Source of the DNA: Klebsiella pneumoniae
GTDB lineage: Bacteria; Pseudomonadota; Gammaproteobacteria; Ga0077536
Direction: 5' to 3'
Assembly (NCBI GenBank): GCA_945862315.1
Contig: CAMAXW010000033.1
Span: forward strand, 1-39,700
Length of the DNA: 39,700 nt
A program made the translations under genes and the position numbers. Each line of letters begins with the position of its first letter. Positions within the stretch are counted from its first letter, which is position 1. The notes under the pieces are model-generated. The model was not told the DNA's origin, did no database searches, and worked only from the letters and a program-made list of their open reading frames with translations. Shown here in pieces: positions 1 through 8,700 of the stretch.

Positions 1-381
1 CGGCAAAGCCAAGTTTTCGGCCACGCTGAGGGTGGGTAACAGGTTGAAGGACTGAAAGACGAAGCCCACGGCGCGACGCCGAAAACGCGCGCGCTGTTCT
101 TCGTTCATGGCGGTTAGGAGCGCCTGCCCAACCCGAATATCCCCGGCCAGCGGCTGGTCCATGCCACCCAAAAGATTGAGCAGCGTTGACTTGCCGGATC
201 CGCTGCGCCCGACGATCACCACAAATTCGCCGCCGCGCGCTGCGAAATTGAGTCCCTGCAAAACGCCGGTTGTCAGTTCACCCGTGCCATAGCGCATGGC
301 CACGCCCCGTGCCTCCACCAGCAAGGCGGGGGGAGCAGGCGTGCGCTGCGGCGTGGTTTCGGCAATGTGGGGTGGGGTCAC
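1..381 (-). CDS. ABC transporter ATP-binding protein, LolD/MacB type (3' part outside window)
   Basis: The reverse strand reads continuously into the left edge and encodes the first part of an ABC ATPase of the lipoprotein-release/macrolide-export type. From the proposed GTG start, the Walker A motif GRSGSGKS is at about residues 58-65 and the Q-loop region FQSFNLLPT near residue 108. The signature, Walker B and switch His lie beyond the edge. The family energises FtsX/MacB-like permeases in the inner membrane; its permease is presumably to the left of the window. The start is uncertain: GTG at 381 gives an unusual proline-rich 20-residue lead before the conserved VEARGVAMRY, and an in-frame ATG at 297 is too internal. 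The identification as an ABC ATPase is firm; the substrate is unknown. Confidence 0.85.
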   Translation of the reverse strand, partial: MTPPHIAETTPQRTPAPPALLVEARGVAMRYGTGELTTGVLQGLNFAARGGEFVVIVGRSGSGKSTLLNLLGGMDQPLAGDIRVGQALLTAMNEEQRARFRRRAVGFVFQSFNLLPTLSVAENLALP

Positions 382-430
382 GGCAAATGTCGCTACGCCG
401 GTGGGCGATAATGGGGCAGCCCGGACTTTA

Positions 431-473
431 TCACGCGCAATCACGCGCAACCGCGGGCGCTGTGTCGCCCGCG
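431..473. repeat. tandem 10-bp repeat followed by GC-rich hairpin
   Basis: TCACGCGCAA occurs twice back to back (431-450). It is followed by the perfect 8-bp inverted repeat CGCGGGCG / CGCCCGCG (452-459 and 466-473) with a 6-base loop. It lies between the divergent ABC ATPase and mscS genes. It could be an operator or just GC-rich spacer; no protein is recognisable in 382-645. Confidence 0.45.
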
Positions 474-645
474 CGCGCACCGCCTTGCGTTGGGTGCCTC
501 GCTGATCTTTTAGCCGGCGTCAGACATCCTTGGGTATTGGGTCACCCTGAGGCCCGCGACGCTGGCCACGCCCCGGCTTGCGCCGCGCGCCCAGTGCTGG
601 CGCAATAGGCGTCCGAACACCGCTGGCCATGCAGAAGGAATTCCG

Positions 646-1473
646 TTGGAAAAGTTAAATACGCTCTCGCACGTTTACGCCGTCCTGACCGAATTTGTCG
701 TGAAATACGCTTTGCAGGTGCTCGGTGCGGTGGTGATTCTATTAGTCGGCTTGATGGTGGCCGGGATGGTGCAGCGTGCCCTGCTGCGCACGCAGGCGCG
801 GCGCCAAATGGATCTCACTCTCAGCCAGTTTATTGCGAGCACGGGGAAGCTGGTCGTCCTGACGCTGTTTGCCCTGATTGCGTTGTCGAATGTGGGCATT
901 AGCATCGCGCCGATGCTGGCCGCGGTTGGCGGCATGGCGGTCGGGGCCGGGTTCGCGCTGCAAGGTTTGGTGTCTAACTATGGGGCTGGCTTGTCGATCA
1001 TTCTGGGTCGAACTTTTCGCATTGGCGACACCATCAAAGTCGTGGAATGTTCCGGGGTAGTGGAAGAAATCACGCTCCCGACCACCCGGCTTAGGAACGA
1101 CGATGGTGAAAGCATCGTCATCCCCAATCGTAAAATTGTCGGTGAGGTGCACAGCAATTCTTATCGCCATCGGGTGGTGGCGGGCAGCGTTGGGGTGCCT
1201 TACGGCTGCGATCCGCAACGCGCGGTGGCGTTAATTTGCGGTGTGCTAGACGCGCAACTGGAGGCGGTGAACGAACACCCACCGCAAGTCGGCATTGAGA
1301 GTTTCGGGGCAGAAACCATCCTCATCGCCTACCGGTATTGGGCGCCCAGCGTGGGTTATTTCAAGACCTGCCATGCGGTGAACGGGGCCATTTATGCGAC
1401 GCTCACGGAGGCCGGCATCGACTTGCGGCCCAACGGGCGGCGCGCCGGAGATGACCCGCTGCAGTCGGCCTGA
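646..1473 (+). CDS. small-conductance mechanosensitive channel, MscS family
   Basis: A 275-residue inner-membrane channel that opens on membrane tension to release solutes during hypo-osmotic shock. Three N-terminal membrane helices are visible. The third is the Gly/Ala-rich pore helix (about residues 90-125, containing GGMAVGAGFALQG), followed by the beta domain with the family-typical FRIGDTIKV and VIPNRKIVGE. The length matches E. coli MscS (286). The start is a TTG at 646, chosen because AGAAGGAA lies 7 bases upstream and a nearby ATG is out of frame with an early stop. It stands alone, divergent from the ABC gene. A second, much larger MscS-family protein is encoded at 5713. Confidence 0.92.
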   Translation: MEKLNTLSHVYAVLTEFVVKYALQVLGAVVILLVGLMVAGMVQRALLRTQARRQMDLTLSQFIASTGKLVVLTLFALIALSNVGISIAPMLAAVGGMAVGAGFALQGLVSNYGAGLSIILGRTFRIGDTIKVVECSGVVEEITLPTTRLRNDDGESIVIPNRKIVGEVHSNSYRHRVVAGSVGVPYGCDPQRAVALICGVLDAQLEAVNEHPPQVGIESFGAETILIAYRYWAPSVGYFKTCHAVNGAIYATLTEAGIDLRPNGRRAGDDPLQSA

Positions 1474-1528
1474 TGGCCGCTTAGGATCGGTCGCTGGTGT
1501 GGGCCGCCCACCTCGAAACGGGTGATTT

Positions 1529-1555
1529 TGGTGCGTTGCACACTCGTGCGCACCA
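1529..1555. promoter_or_regulatory. candidate enhancer dyad upstream of amtB
   Basis: Overlapping dyads occur here: TGGTGCG and CGCACCA (1529-1535 and 1549-1555) enclose TGCAC-ACTC-GTGCG (1537-1550). The site is about 120 bases upstream of the candidate sigma-54 promoter, where an NtrC-type activator would bind. The GCAC...GTGC spacing (4) is shorter than the usual NtrC consensus, so assignment to NtrC is only a suggestion. Confidence 0.3.
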
Positions 1556-1652
1556 GCGCGGCACGCCCGGTCAGCTGACTTCAGTCTAGAAACCGCGGGG
1601 CGTGGCCCGCCGATCGACGTTGCAGGGCGGAAAACGCCCAGTATTTGCCGCG

Positions 1653-1668
1653 TGGCACAAATGGTGCT
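1653..1668 (+). promoter_or_regulatory. candidate sigma-54 (-24/-12) promoter of amtB
   Basis: TGGCACAAATGGTGCT matches the RpoN consensus TGGCAC-N5-TTGC with one mismatch in the -12 block and the required GG-N10-GC spacing. It lies 124 bases before amtB, a gene usually controlled by NtrC and sigma-54. Transcription would begin near 1679, just ahead of a strong hairpin in the leader. Confidence 0.6.
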
Positions 1669-1680
1669 CTGGCTGACATT

Positions 1681-1721
1681 GCCCGCTGCCGGTCTTTCGA
1701 GAGAAATGAGCGGCGGCGGGC
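1681..1721 (+). other. 5' leader hairpin of amtB
   Basis: GCCCGCTGCCG (1681-1691) can pair with CGGCGGCGGGC (1711-1721) to give an 11-bp stem with one G-U pair and a 19-base loop. If the sigma-54 promoter is used, this is at the very 5' end of the transcript and could protect the mRNA. Confidence 0.4.
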
Positions 1722-1791
1722 GAAAAACTGGCGGCACTAGCCGTTGAGTCAGCTTTCAACCCGCGATTTTCTAGACTGAAGGAGACGGCCA

Positions 1792-3225
1792 ATGATCTTG
1801 AGCCCGCGACCCGCCGGTGCTACCCGGCCCCTCAAGCTTGCTTGGGGACTTGCGCTGCTCGGCGCCCTATTAACCCTGACCTCAAACTTGGCGTTCGCTC
1901 AGGCTGCCACGCCGCCAACCCCGGACAAAGGCGATACCGCGTGGATGCTGATTTCCACAGCGCTAGTACTCCTGATGGCGGTGCCCGGACTTGGCCTGTT
2001 CTACGGCGGCATGGTGCGCTCGAAGAATGTGCTCTCCGTGTGCATGCAAATTTTTATGACTTTCTCTTTGATAACCGTCCTGTGGTGCGTCTACGGCTAC
2101 AGTGTTGCCTTCACCGGCGGCAACGCATTTTTTGGCGGATTTGATCGGCTATTCCTCCAAGGGGTGAACCCCGCGTCAGTCGTGGCGACTTGGAGCAAGG
2201 GGGTCGTTATCCCCGAATATGTGTACCTAGCCTTTCAGTGCACGTTTGCAGCGATCACCCCCTGTTTGATCGTGGGTGCCTTTGCCGAGCGGATGAAATT
2301 CAGCGCGGTGCTGTTGTTCATGGTGTTGTGGTTCACCTTCTCTTATCTGCCCATTGCCCACATGGTGTGGTTTTGGGCCGGCCCGGATGCCTACACGGAC
2401 GCGACCGCCGGTGCTGCCGCCACGGCGACGGCCGGGTTTTTGTTCCAGAAAGGCGCGCTTGACTTTGCCGGCGGCACGGTAGTGCACATCAACGCGGGGA
2501 TTGCCGGTTTGGTGGGCGCCTTGATGCTCGGTAAACGAGCGGGATACGGCACGACCGCGATGCCCCCGCACAATGTTCCCATGGTGATGATGGGTACCGC
2601 GCTGCTCTGGGTGGGCTGGTTTGGTTTTAACGTGGGTTCCAATTTAGAAGCCACGGGTCTGGCCGCGATGGTGTTTACCAATACCTTTTTGGCGACCGCC
2701 GCCGCGGCGTGTGCCTGGAGTTTCGCCGAGTGGTTCTTACGCGGGACGCCCACCATGCTGGGTGGCGCGTCCGGTGCGATTGCCGGCTTGGTCGCCATTA
2801 CCCCGGCTTGCGGCTATGTCGGCCCGATGGGGTCGATAGTGATTGGGCTGTTGGCGGGCGTGGTGTGCCTGTGGTCGGTGAGCTGGCTGAAACATGCCCT
2901 GGGCTACGACGACTCGCTGGACGTGTTCGGCATTCACGGCGTTGGCGGCATCCTCGGCGCCATGCTCACGGGGGTGTTCGCGGATCCGGCGCTGGGTGGC
3001 CAAAGCTGGTATGACTATGTCGCTAATGCACCGGGAGAATTCAACCTCGTGGGGCAGCTGACATCGCAAGCGTGGGCGGTCGGTACGACCATCGTTTGGT
3101 CGGCGGTGGTGGCTTTCATCGCCTTCAAAATAGTGGACTTGGTCGTGGGCTTACGGGTTAGCGAAGAACGCGAACGAGAAGGTCTAGACACGGCTGAGCA
3201 CGGCGAGCGGGCTTACACCGGCTAA
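1792..3225 (+). CDS. amtB: ammonium transporter AmtB
   Basis: A 477-residue Amt/Rh channel that moves ammonium/ammonia across the inner membrane as a trimer. A cleavable-looking signal segment ends near ...LAFAQAA, followed by eleven expected membrane helices starting at AWMLISTALVLLMAVPGLGL. The substrate-site block DFAGGTVVHIN places the conserved Asp at 224 and the first pore His at 232. The second pore His is in FGIHGVGG (His382). The start is ATG at 1792 with AAGGAGA upstream. A sigma-54-type promoter at 1653 suggests nitrogen control. The usual partner glnK (PII) is not adjacent: the gene is monocistronic and closed by a terminator. Confidence 0.96.
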   Translation: MILSPRPAGATRPLKLAWGLALLGALLTLTSNLAFAQAATPPTPDKGDTAWMLISTALVLLMAVPGLGLFYGGMVRSKNVLSVCMQIFMTFSLITVLWCVYGYSVAFTGGNAFFGGFDRLFLQGVNPASVVATWSKGVVIPEYVYLAFQCTFAAITPCLIVGAFAERMKFSAVLLFMVLWFTFSYLPIAHMVWFWAGPDAYTDATAGAAATATAGFLFQKGALDFAGGTVVHINAGIAGLVGALMLGKRAGYGTTAMPPHNVPMVMMGTALLWVGWFGFNVGSNLEATGLAAMVFTNTFLATAAAACAWSFAEWFLRGTPTMLGGASGAIAGLVAITPACGYVGPMGSIVIGLLAGVVCLWSVSWLKHALGYDDSLDVFGIHGVGGILGAMLTGVFADPALGGQSWYDYVANAPGEFNLVGQLTSQAWAVGTTIVWSAVVAFIAFKIVDLVVGLRVSEEREREGLDTAEHGERAYTG

Positions 3226-3251
3226 AATCGCGCCACGCTATGTGGACTCAC

Positions 3252-3282
3252 AACGGGCACCTTTTGGTGCCCGTTTTTTTTT
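3252..3282 (+). terminator. intrinsic terminator of amtB
   Basis: A perfect 10-bp stem AACGGGCACC / GGTGCCCGTT with a 4-base loop is followed by an uninterrupted run of Ts, 27 bases after the amtB stop codon. Confidence 0.93.
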
Positions 3283-3381
3283 CATCTCCATGGCCCCGCA
3301 GTAGGTGATTGCGTGCGGCGGCGGCCCGCCGCAAGCTTAGCGCAACCCTGTTTTCGCGCACCGACCGAGGTCATCATCGAC

Positions 3382-4149
3382 ATGAAGCTATCAGTCATTA
3401 TTCCTGCCTATAACGAGCGCAACACCCTTGCCGAGTGTCTCGCCAGAGTGGTGGCGGCACTCCCTACGCTCGAGAAAGAAATTATTATTGTTGACGATTG
3501 TTCCACAGACGGAACCCGCGAATGGCTGGCCCGCAACGTGTGTGATCTGGCAGGCTCGGACTGCGCGCTGACCACAGACCCACACGGCGATTTGCAGGTG
3601 GTGCCTGGTGCCGCCGTGCGCGTACACATTAAAACCTTGTTTCACGAGCACAATCGGGGCAAGGGCGGGGCCATACAAACGGGCCTGCGCGCCGTTAGTG
3701 GGACCGTGGTGGTGATTCAGGACGCGGATCTCGAGTACGACCCAGCAGACTGGGAACCCATGCTGGATCTCATCGTGAAGCGGCGGGTGGCAGATGTCGT
3801 TTTTGGTTCGCGCTTCTCGTCGCGCCCGCATCGCGCGCTCTATTTTCACCACTATATGGCCAATCGGCTGATCTCTTTTTTGTTTAATCTGTTGTACAAC
3901 CAAACCCTCACCGACATCGAAGTTTGCTACAAAATGTTTACCCGTGAGGTGCTAGAAACCCTGCGCATCACGGCTGATGATTTTGGCTTCGAAGTCCAAT
4001 TTAGCGCCCAGGTGGCGCGTGCACGGCGCTGGCGTATTTACGAATTGGGCATTGCCTATTACGGACGAACCTACGCCGAGGGCAAGAAAATCAACTGGCG
4101 AGATGGCATAAAAGCGCTGTGGTATCTGTTGAAATATCGTTTCGACTGA
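3382..4149 (+). CDS. glycosyltransferase family 2 (polyprenyl-phosphate sugar transferase-like)
   Basis: A 255-residue GT-A fold enzyme resembling dolichyl/undecaprenyl-phosphate mannosyl- or glucosyltransferases. It starts with MKLSVIIPAYNER. The nucleotide-binding VDDCSTDGT has Asp at 38 and 39. The metal-binding DADLEYDP has Asp at 114 and 116, and FGSRF follows. I see no C-terminal membrane helices, so it is probably a peripheral membrane enzyme loading a lipid carrier for envelope glycans. The reading frame is open back to 3313, but family alignment begins at ATG 3382, with GAGG upstream. About 25 residues between the two Asp motifs are extra compared with a minimal member. The sugar is unknown. 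Confidence 0.9.
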   Translation: MKLSVIIPAYNERNTLAECLARVVAALPTLEKEIIIVDDCSTDGTREWLARNVCDLAGSDCALTTDPHGDLQVVPGAAVRVHIKTLFHEHNRGKGGAIQTGLRAVSGTVVVIQDADLEYDPADWEPMLDLIVKRRVADVVFGSRFSSRPHRALYFHHYMANRLISFLFNLLYNQTLTDIEVCYKMFTREVLETLRITADDFGFEVQFSAQVARARRWRIYELGIAYYGRTYAEGKKINWRDGIKALWYLLKYRFD

Positions 4150-4209
4150 TCCTTGCTCGGTCTGGAAACGTAGCCAACATTGACCCCAATAACACGCTGT
4201 GAGGACCTC

Positions 4210-5028
4210 GTGATAAATCCTGAAATGCCTGTCCCCACCGATTTATCGCTACGCTTTTTGGGCGTTGGGAACGCCCGTGCCTCGGCGCTAGGCAGTGCCT
4301 CTGCGGTGTTGGAGCGCGGCGGCGTGCCGCAGCTCTTGATCGATTGCGGGCCGCGTACATTGGATGATTTTCAAGCAGCCTATGGCATGGAACTACCGCC
4401 GGCAGTCTTTATCACGCACCTGCACATGGACCATGTCGGTGGCATTGAGCAATTGTTCTATCGCGCTTATTTCACTTGCCGGGGCGAGATTCGGCTGTAC
4501 GTGCCGGCAGATCTTCTCAGCGCTTTGCATGCGAAGCTGGCTAATGCACCCTTTCTGTTGAGTGAAGGCGGCGCCAATTTCTGGGACGCCTTTAGGTTGA
4601 TTCCGGTCGGCGATTGGTTTTGGTGCAATCAACTGCTGTTCAATGTTTTCCCGGTCAGGCACAGCGGTTATCGGGCGGCGTTTGGTTTGGCGTTGCCGGG
4701 GGCATTTTTTTATAGCAGCGACACTCGCCCCATCCCAGAAATTGTGGCGCAATTTGCGGCCGAGGACGAACCCATTTTCCATGACTGTGGACTACACGCA
4801 TCGCCCGCACATACCGGGCTTGAAGATGTGTTGCGAGATTATTCGCCCGCGTTACGGGCGCGGATCATTGCCTACCACTACGAATCAGCGGTGGCGGGTA
4901 CGGCCATCGAGAGCGCGGGCCTGCGGATAGCCCGGCCCGGCGAATGTTTTGCGCTCAGCGCGCCGCTGGCCGCGCAGTTAGCCGTTCAACGCAGCGCTCA
5001 ACGGGCGTCAGACACTCACCGAGCATGA
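4210..5028 (+). CDS. metallo-beta-lactamase-fold hydrolase, ribonuclease Z-like
   Basis: A 272-residue MBL-fold protein. The zinc signature THLHMDHVGG puts His70, His72, Asp74 and His75 in place. Later ligands are probably the His in PVRHSGYR, the Asp in YSSDTRPI and the His in IAYHYES. This pattern is closest to the RNase Z/ElaC-like branch, but the tRNA-processing exosite arm is not obvious, so the substrate (nucleic acid, phosphodiester or other) is open. The start is taken as GTG 4210 because GAGGA lies just upstream; a TTG at 4180 and an ATG at 4225 are in frame but have no ribosome site. It follows the GT2 gene by 60 bases and is convergent with the next gene. Confidence 0.85.
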   Translation: MINPEMPVPTDLSLRFLGVGNARASALGSASAVLERGGVPQLLIDCGPRTLDDFQAAYGMELPPAVFITHLHMDHVGGIEQLFYRAYFTCRGEIRLYVPADLLSALHAKLANAPFLLSEGGANFWDAFRLIPVGDWFWCNQLLFNVFPVRHSGYRAAFGLALPGAFFYSSDTRPIPEIVAQFAAEDEPIFHDCGLHASPAHTGLEDVLRDYSPALRARIIAYHYESAVAGTAIESAGLRIARPGECFALSAPLAAQLAVQRSAQRASDTHRA

Positions 5029-5083
5029 TCGGGCGCGGGCGCCGAGCATCAGGGCAATATTTAACTTGCACCAAAGTGCCGCG

Positions 5084-5590
5084 CTAGAAATTGAGTTGGA
5101 GTTCACGCAGGCGATGGCGCACCGCGGGGAGGGTGGCCAGCGCGTTAGTCGTGGCGGTGGCGAAATTAATCGCCACCAAGCGGCTGCGGTAGATCCCACA
5201 CGCAGTGACGCCTGTGGCGAGACCGGTGCTGGCGCGGCGTGTCCAGCGTACCTGTGGGAGTTCTAGCGGACCCGCCTGGAGCGCTTCGTCGCTGGACATG
5301 AAAAAAAGTTCGGGGGAGCGTACGCGCAAAGCGTCTAGAAACATGCCCAAGCAGTCAGTGGGTTTTGCGATGAGAGCCTCTGCGCTGGCGTCAGGCAGGG
5401 CGGTGACGGTGATCTGGAGTTCTGTATCCGCCCAGGAACCCCGCCCTCGATAGGCGTAAGTTGCGCCCAGCGCCGAGCGCGAAATGCTCGGGCCGGCCAA
5501 AAATATCGGCGGCGCGAAGCGGATAAACTCCTCTGCCAAGACCGTTCTCGGCAACCCAATTAGCAGCGTCATTAATAACAGCAAGCGCAT
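5084..5590 (-). CDS. small secreted protein of unknown function
   Basis: A 168-residue protein beginning MRLLLLMTLLIGL, a typical Sec signal peptide ending near TVLAEE, so it is probably periplasmic. Two cysteines in the mature part (in TDCLGMF and TACGIYR) could form a disulfide. I do not recognise the family. The start is ATG 5590; the frame is open upstream to a TTG at 5644, but that would put 18 residues before the signal peptide. No good ribosome site is visible. It converges on the MBL gene and is divergent from the MscK-like channel gene. Confidence 0.7.
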   Translation of the reverse strand: MRLLLLMTLLIGLPRTVLAEEFIRFAPPIFLAGPSISRSALGATYAYRGRGSWADTELQITVTALPDASAEALIAKPTDCLGMFLDALRVRSPELFFMSSDEALQAGPLELPQVRWTRRASTGLATGVTACGIYRSRLVAINFATATTNALATLPAVRHRLRELQLNF

Positions 5591-5712
5591 GCAAAAGGAT
5601 GCTAGAGGGCTTGGTCGCAAATTGCTAGACGAAAGCGGCCCCAACGGGCCGAGCTGCGGATGCCTCTGCTAGACTCGAACCCAGTTCAAGATTTGCCGGC
5701 GTTTGGGAACCT

Positions 5713-8700
5713 ATGACCGCACTCTATCGATATTGTCTGGCGCTGGTTTGTTGGCTACCGCTTACAGCCTTGGGTGCGCTACCGCCTGTGGACCTGAGCG
5801 CGCGTCTGGCGGCTTTAGAGCCGCGCCCTGCCGCTGACGCCGTGTTGTCTTTGGATACCCAGACGCAGGCCCTGCAGGAGTCGCAAGCGACGCATCGTGC
5901 GGATATCGAACGGTACGCGCGCGCGCTGTCTACCGGCCCCGCCACGCTGCGTAAGCTCGCCGCGGAGTCTGCGCGGATTAGCCGTGCGGACGTCACGCCA
6001 AACCTCGAGCAAAGCGTGCTCGGCACGTCTGCGGCGGATCTCCAGCGGCTCGCGGAAACCGCCGTCAACGAACGTGCCGCGCTGGAAAACAAACTCAATG
6101 CTTTGGACCTTAGCGAGCGCGCGCTGGTGGCCCGGCCGGCCGAGATTACCCAGCTTAAAGCCGAGGTTCTGGCCCGTATTGCTGAGCTCGAAGTGGCCCT
6201 TTCAACGCTAGCTCCGCAGGCCGACAGCGAACTCGGCAAAGCGCGTCAGGCGATGCTACAGGCCGAACTCGGCTCGCGAGAACTCGAAATCCAATCCCTG
6301 AACGAGGAGCAACTCAGCCACAGCACGCGCTTGGAGATCAGTGCGGCGCAGCGCCGAATTGCCGAGCAGCGCTTGGCACTCGCCGGCGCGCGCGTCAGCC
6401 AGTTCGAGGAATTGCTGTTAGTGCGGCAGACTGACCAACTGCGACGCATTCAAGAAGACGCGACGAACACGCTGGGCGAACCCATTCCGGTAGATCTGGC
6501 ACTGCGTACGGCCGCCACCGAGAATGTGCGCTTAGGCGAAATGCTGGCCATGATGCTGGCGGATCAATCACAGGCAGTGCAGGCGCGCGCGCAGCACAGC
6601 GAACGCCGACGCAGTATCGCCGCGGCGTTCGATCGCGCCCGGCAGCGCACCCAGTTAGCTGGCACCTCGGCCAGCTTAGGCCGGGTATTGGTTGAGGAGC
6701 GGCGCAATTTACCCCAGATAAAATCCTTGCAACGTCTGGCAGGCTTAAACGAAGCCGCGTTGGGGCGCGTGGGTTTGCAACGGATTGAAATTGACGAACA
6801 GCTACGCGCACTGCAGGCGCGCGCAGGTTCAGCTACCCGCGAAGGATCTAGCGCCAACGCCGAGGCATCGGCCTTGGACGCTGCGACGCTGCTGCGAGTG
6901 CAGTCCCTACGCGCGGATACGCTGCAATTGCTGGAGACTCTCGATGAAACCCAGACCAGCTGCCTGCGGGCCCTGGACAGCGCCGATTTCGAGCTACAAC
7001 AGCTGTTGACGGTGGTCGTATCCTATCGCCGGTTTTTGGATGAACGCCTGCTGTGGTTGCCCAATACGCCACCGGTGGCGCCGCCATTTTTTCGTGATTT
7101 AGTGGCCGCCAGCCATTGGCTGTTGAGTCCTGGTAACTGGCTGGACACGCTGGGTGACTTGCAGCGTGGTGCGGCACGCGCGTGGCTGCAAGCGCTGGGG
7201 TTTGCGGTATTGGTGGTCGTGGCAACTCGCGCGCGTAAACCCTTACGCCGCCGCCTCGCCGAGCTCGCAACGCAGGTCAACAACCCGACGCACGATCGTT
7301 TTCGCCACACTTTGCTAGCGCTGCTCATCGCCGGGGGGATAGCGCTGCCGTGGGCGTTGTTGCTGTTAAGCGGATCCATCGTGTTAACCGCGGGGTACGC
7401 CAACAGCGAATTCACTAACGCGCTGGGGCAGGTCTTGGCGCGCAGCGCGTGGTTATTGTGGGCGCTGCATTGGTGGGGCGAATTGTTATCGCCACACGGT
7501 GTCGCGGTGGCACATTTTGCTTGTCCGGCGCGTGCGGCAGCGTTGGTGCGCCAGTATTGGTTGCGATGGGGGCGACTTTTCGTGCCCTGCTACGCGGTCG
7601 CGACGCTCTTCGATTGGGGCAGTAATCTGACCTTTCAAGACAGCTTTCAGCGGCTGTTTTTTTTGTTTGCCATGGGCATCGCGATTTTCTTTATGCAATG
7701 GGCTACCCGCAGTCAAAGCGTGATTTATGCCGAGTTATCGCAGCGATTCCCTAGCGCTTGGCTGTGTCGCGCGCGTCCGCTGTGGGCGTTTGTCGCGGTG
7801 GCGGCACCCCTGGTGCTCGCGCTGCTCTCGGTGTTTGGTTATCACTATGCGGCAGTAGAACTGAGCGTGTGTTATCTCCAAACCCTGCTGTTGCTGATGG
7901 TGTCGGCGCTGCTCTACAGCCTGGCGTTGCGCTGGTTGCAGCTGGCGCAGAATCGGATCGCGGCGGCGGAGCACGCGCTGACTAGTCACCCCGAACGCCG
8001 TCGCGATCTCGACTACATCCCACCAGATTTTGCGGTCATGAATGCACGCGCCCGCCTGATTTTTCGCAATCTGGTGGGTTGGTCCGCCGCGTGTGGTTTT
8101 TTTTGGATTTGGCGTGAAGTCCTGCCAGCCTTAGGGGTGCTGGATCAGGTGAGTCTGTGGGACGTGGAAATCAAAGACGCGGAAGGCGCGCTGCACGTTG
8201 CACCCATCACCTTGGCCAATCTTGCCATGGCGGCCGTGATTGGCACCATCGCGGTGCTGGCGGCGCGCAATCTGCCGGGCCTGCTCGAAATTTCCTTGCT
8301 GCAACGGCTGCCGATGCATCGTGGCAGTCGCTATGCAGTCAACATGCTGGTGCAGTATGTGATCATGGCCATTGGCGTCACTCTCGCGCTGAGTACGCTC
8401 GGTTTGCGCTGGGGCCAAGTGCAGTGGCTGGTTGCCGCGCTGGGTGTCGGTTTGGGCTTTGGGCTGCAGGAGATTTTTGCCAATTTCATCTCGGGCCTTA
8501 TTTTGTTGTTCGAGCGACCCGTGCGCGTGGGCGACTTTGTGACGATAGGTGAACGGAGTGGACGGGTCACCCGTATCCAAATTCGGGCGACCACCATTTG
8601 CGACGCAGATAATCGCGAGATTATCGTGCCCAATAAAAATTTCATCACCGAGCGCTTTTTAAACTGGACGCTCACCGATACCGTGACCCGCCTGGTGATT

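Larger units (their letters stand above)
1580..1780. repeat. long-range inverted repeat flanking the amtB promoter
   Basis: The arm at 1580-1599 (TTCAGTCTAGAAACCGCGGG) has a near-perfect reverse complement at 1760-1780, with one substitution/insertion. A shorter pair AGCTGACT (1573-1580) / AGTCAGCT (1746-1753) accompanies it but is not nested correctly. The candidate sigma-54 promoter lies between the arms. The arms resemble two operator copies or the ends of a decayed small element. No transposase and no target duplication were seen. Confidence 0.55.

Noticed and set aside
1-381. Left-edge ABC ATPase as the partner of the permeases at 36856-39598
   Set aside because: It is 36 kb away in a different transcript; its own permease is expected directly left of the window. 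No sequence evidence links them.
1580-1780. Inverted repeat as an intact MITE
   Set aside because: No target-site duplication seen at the arm edges and only one copy in the window.
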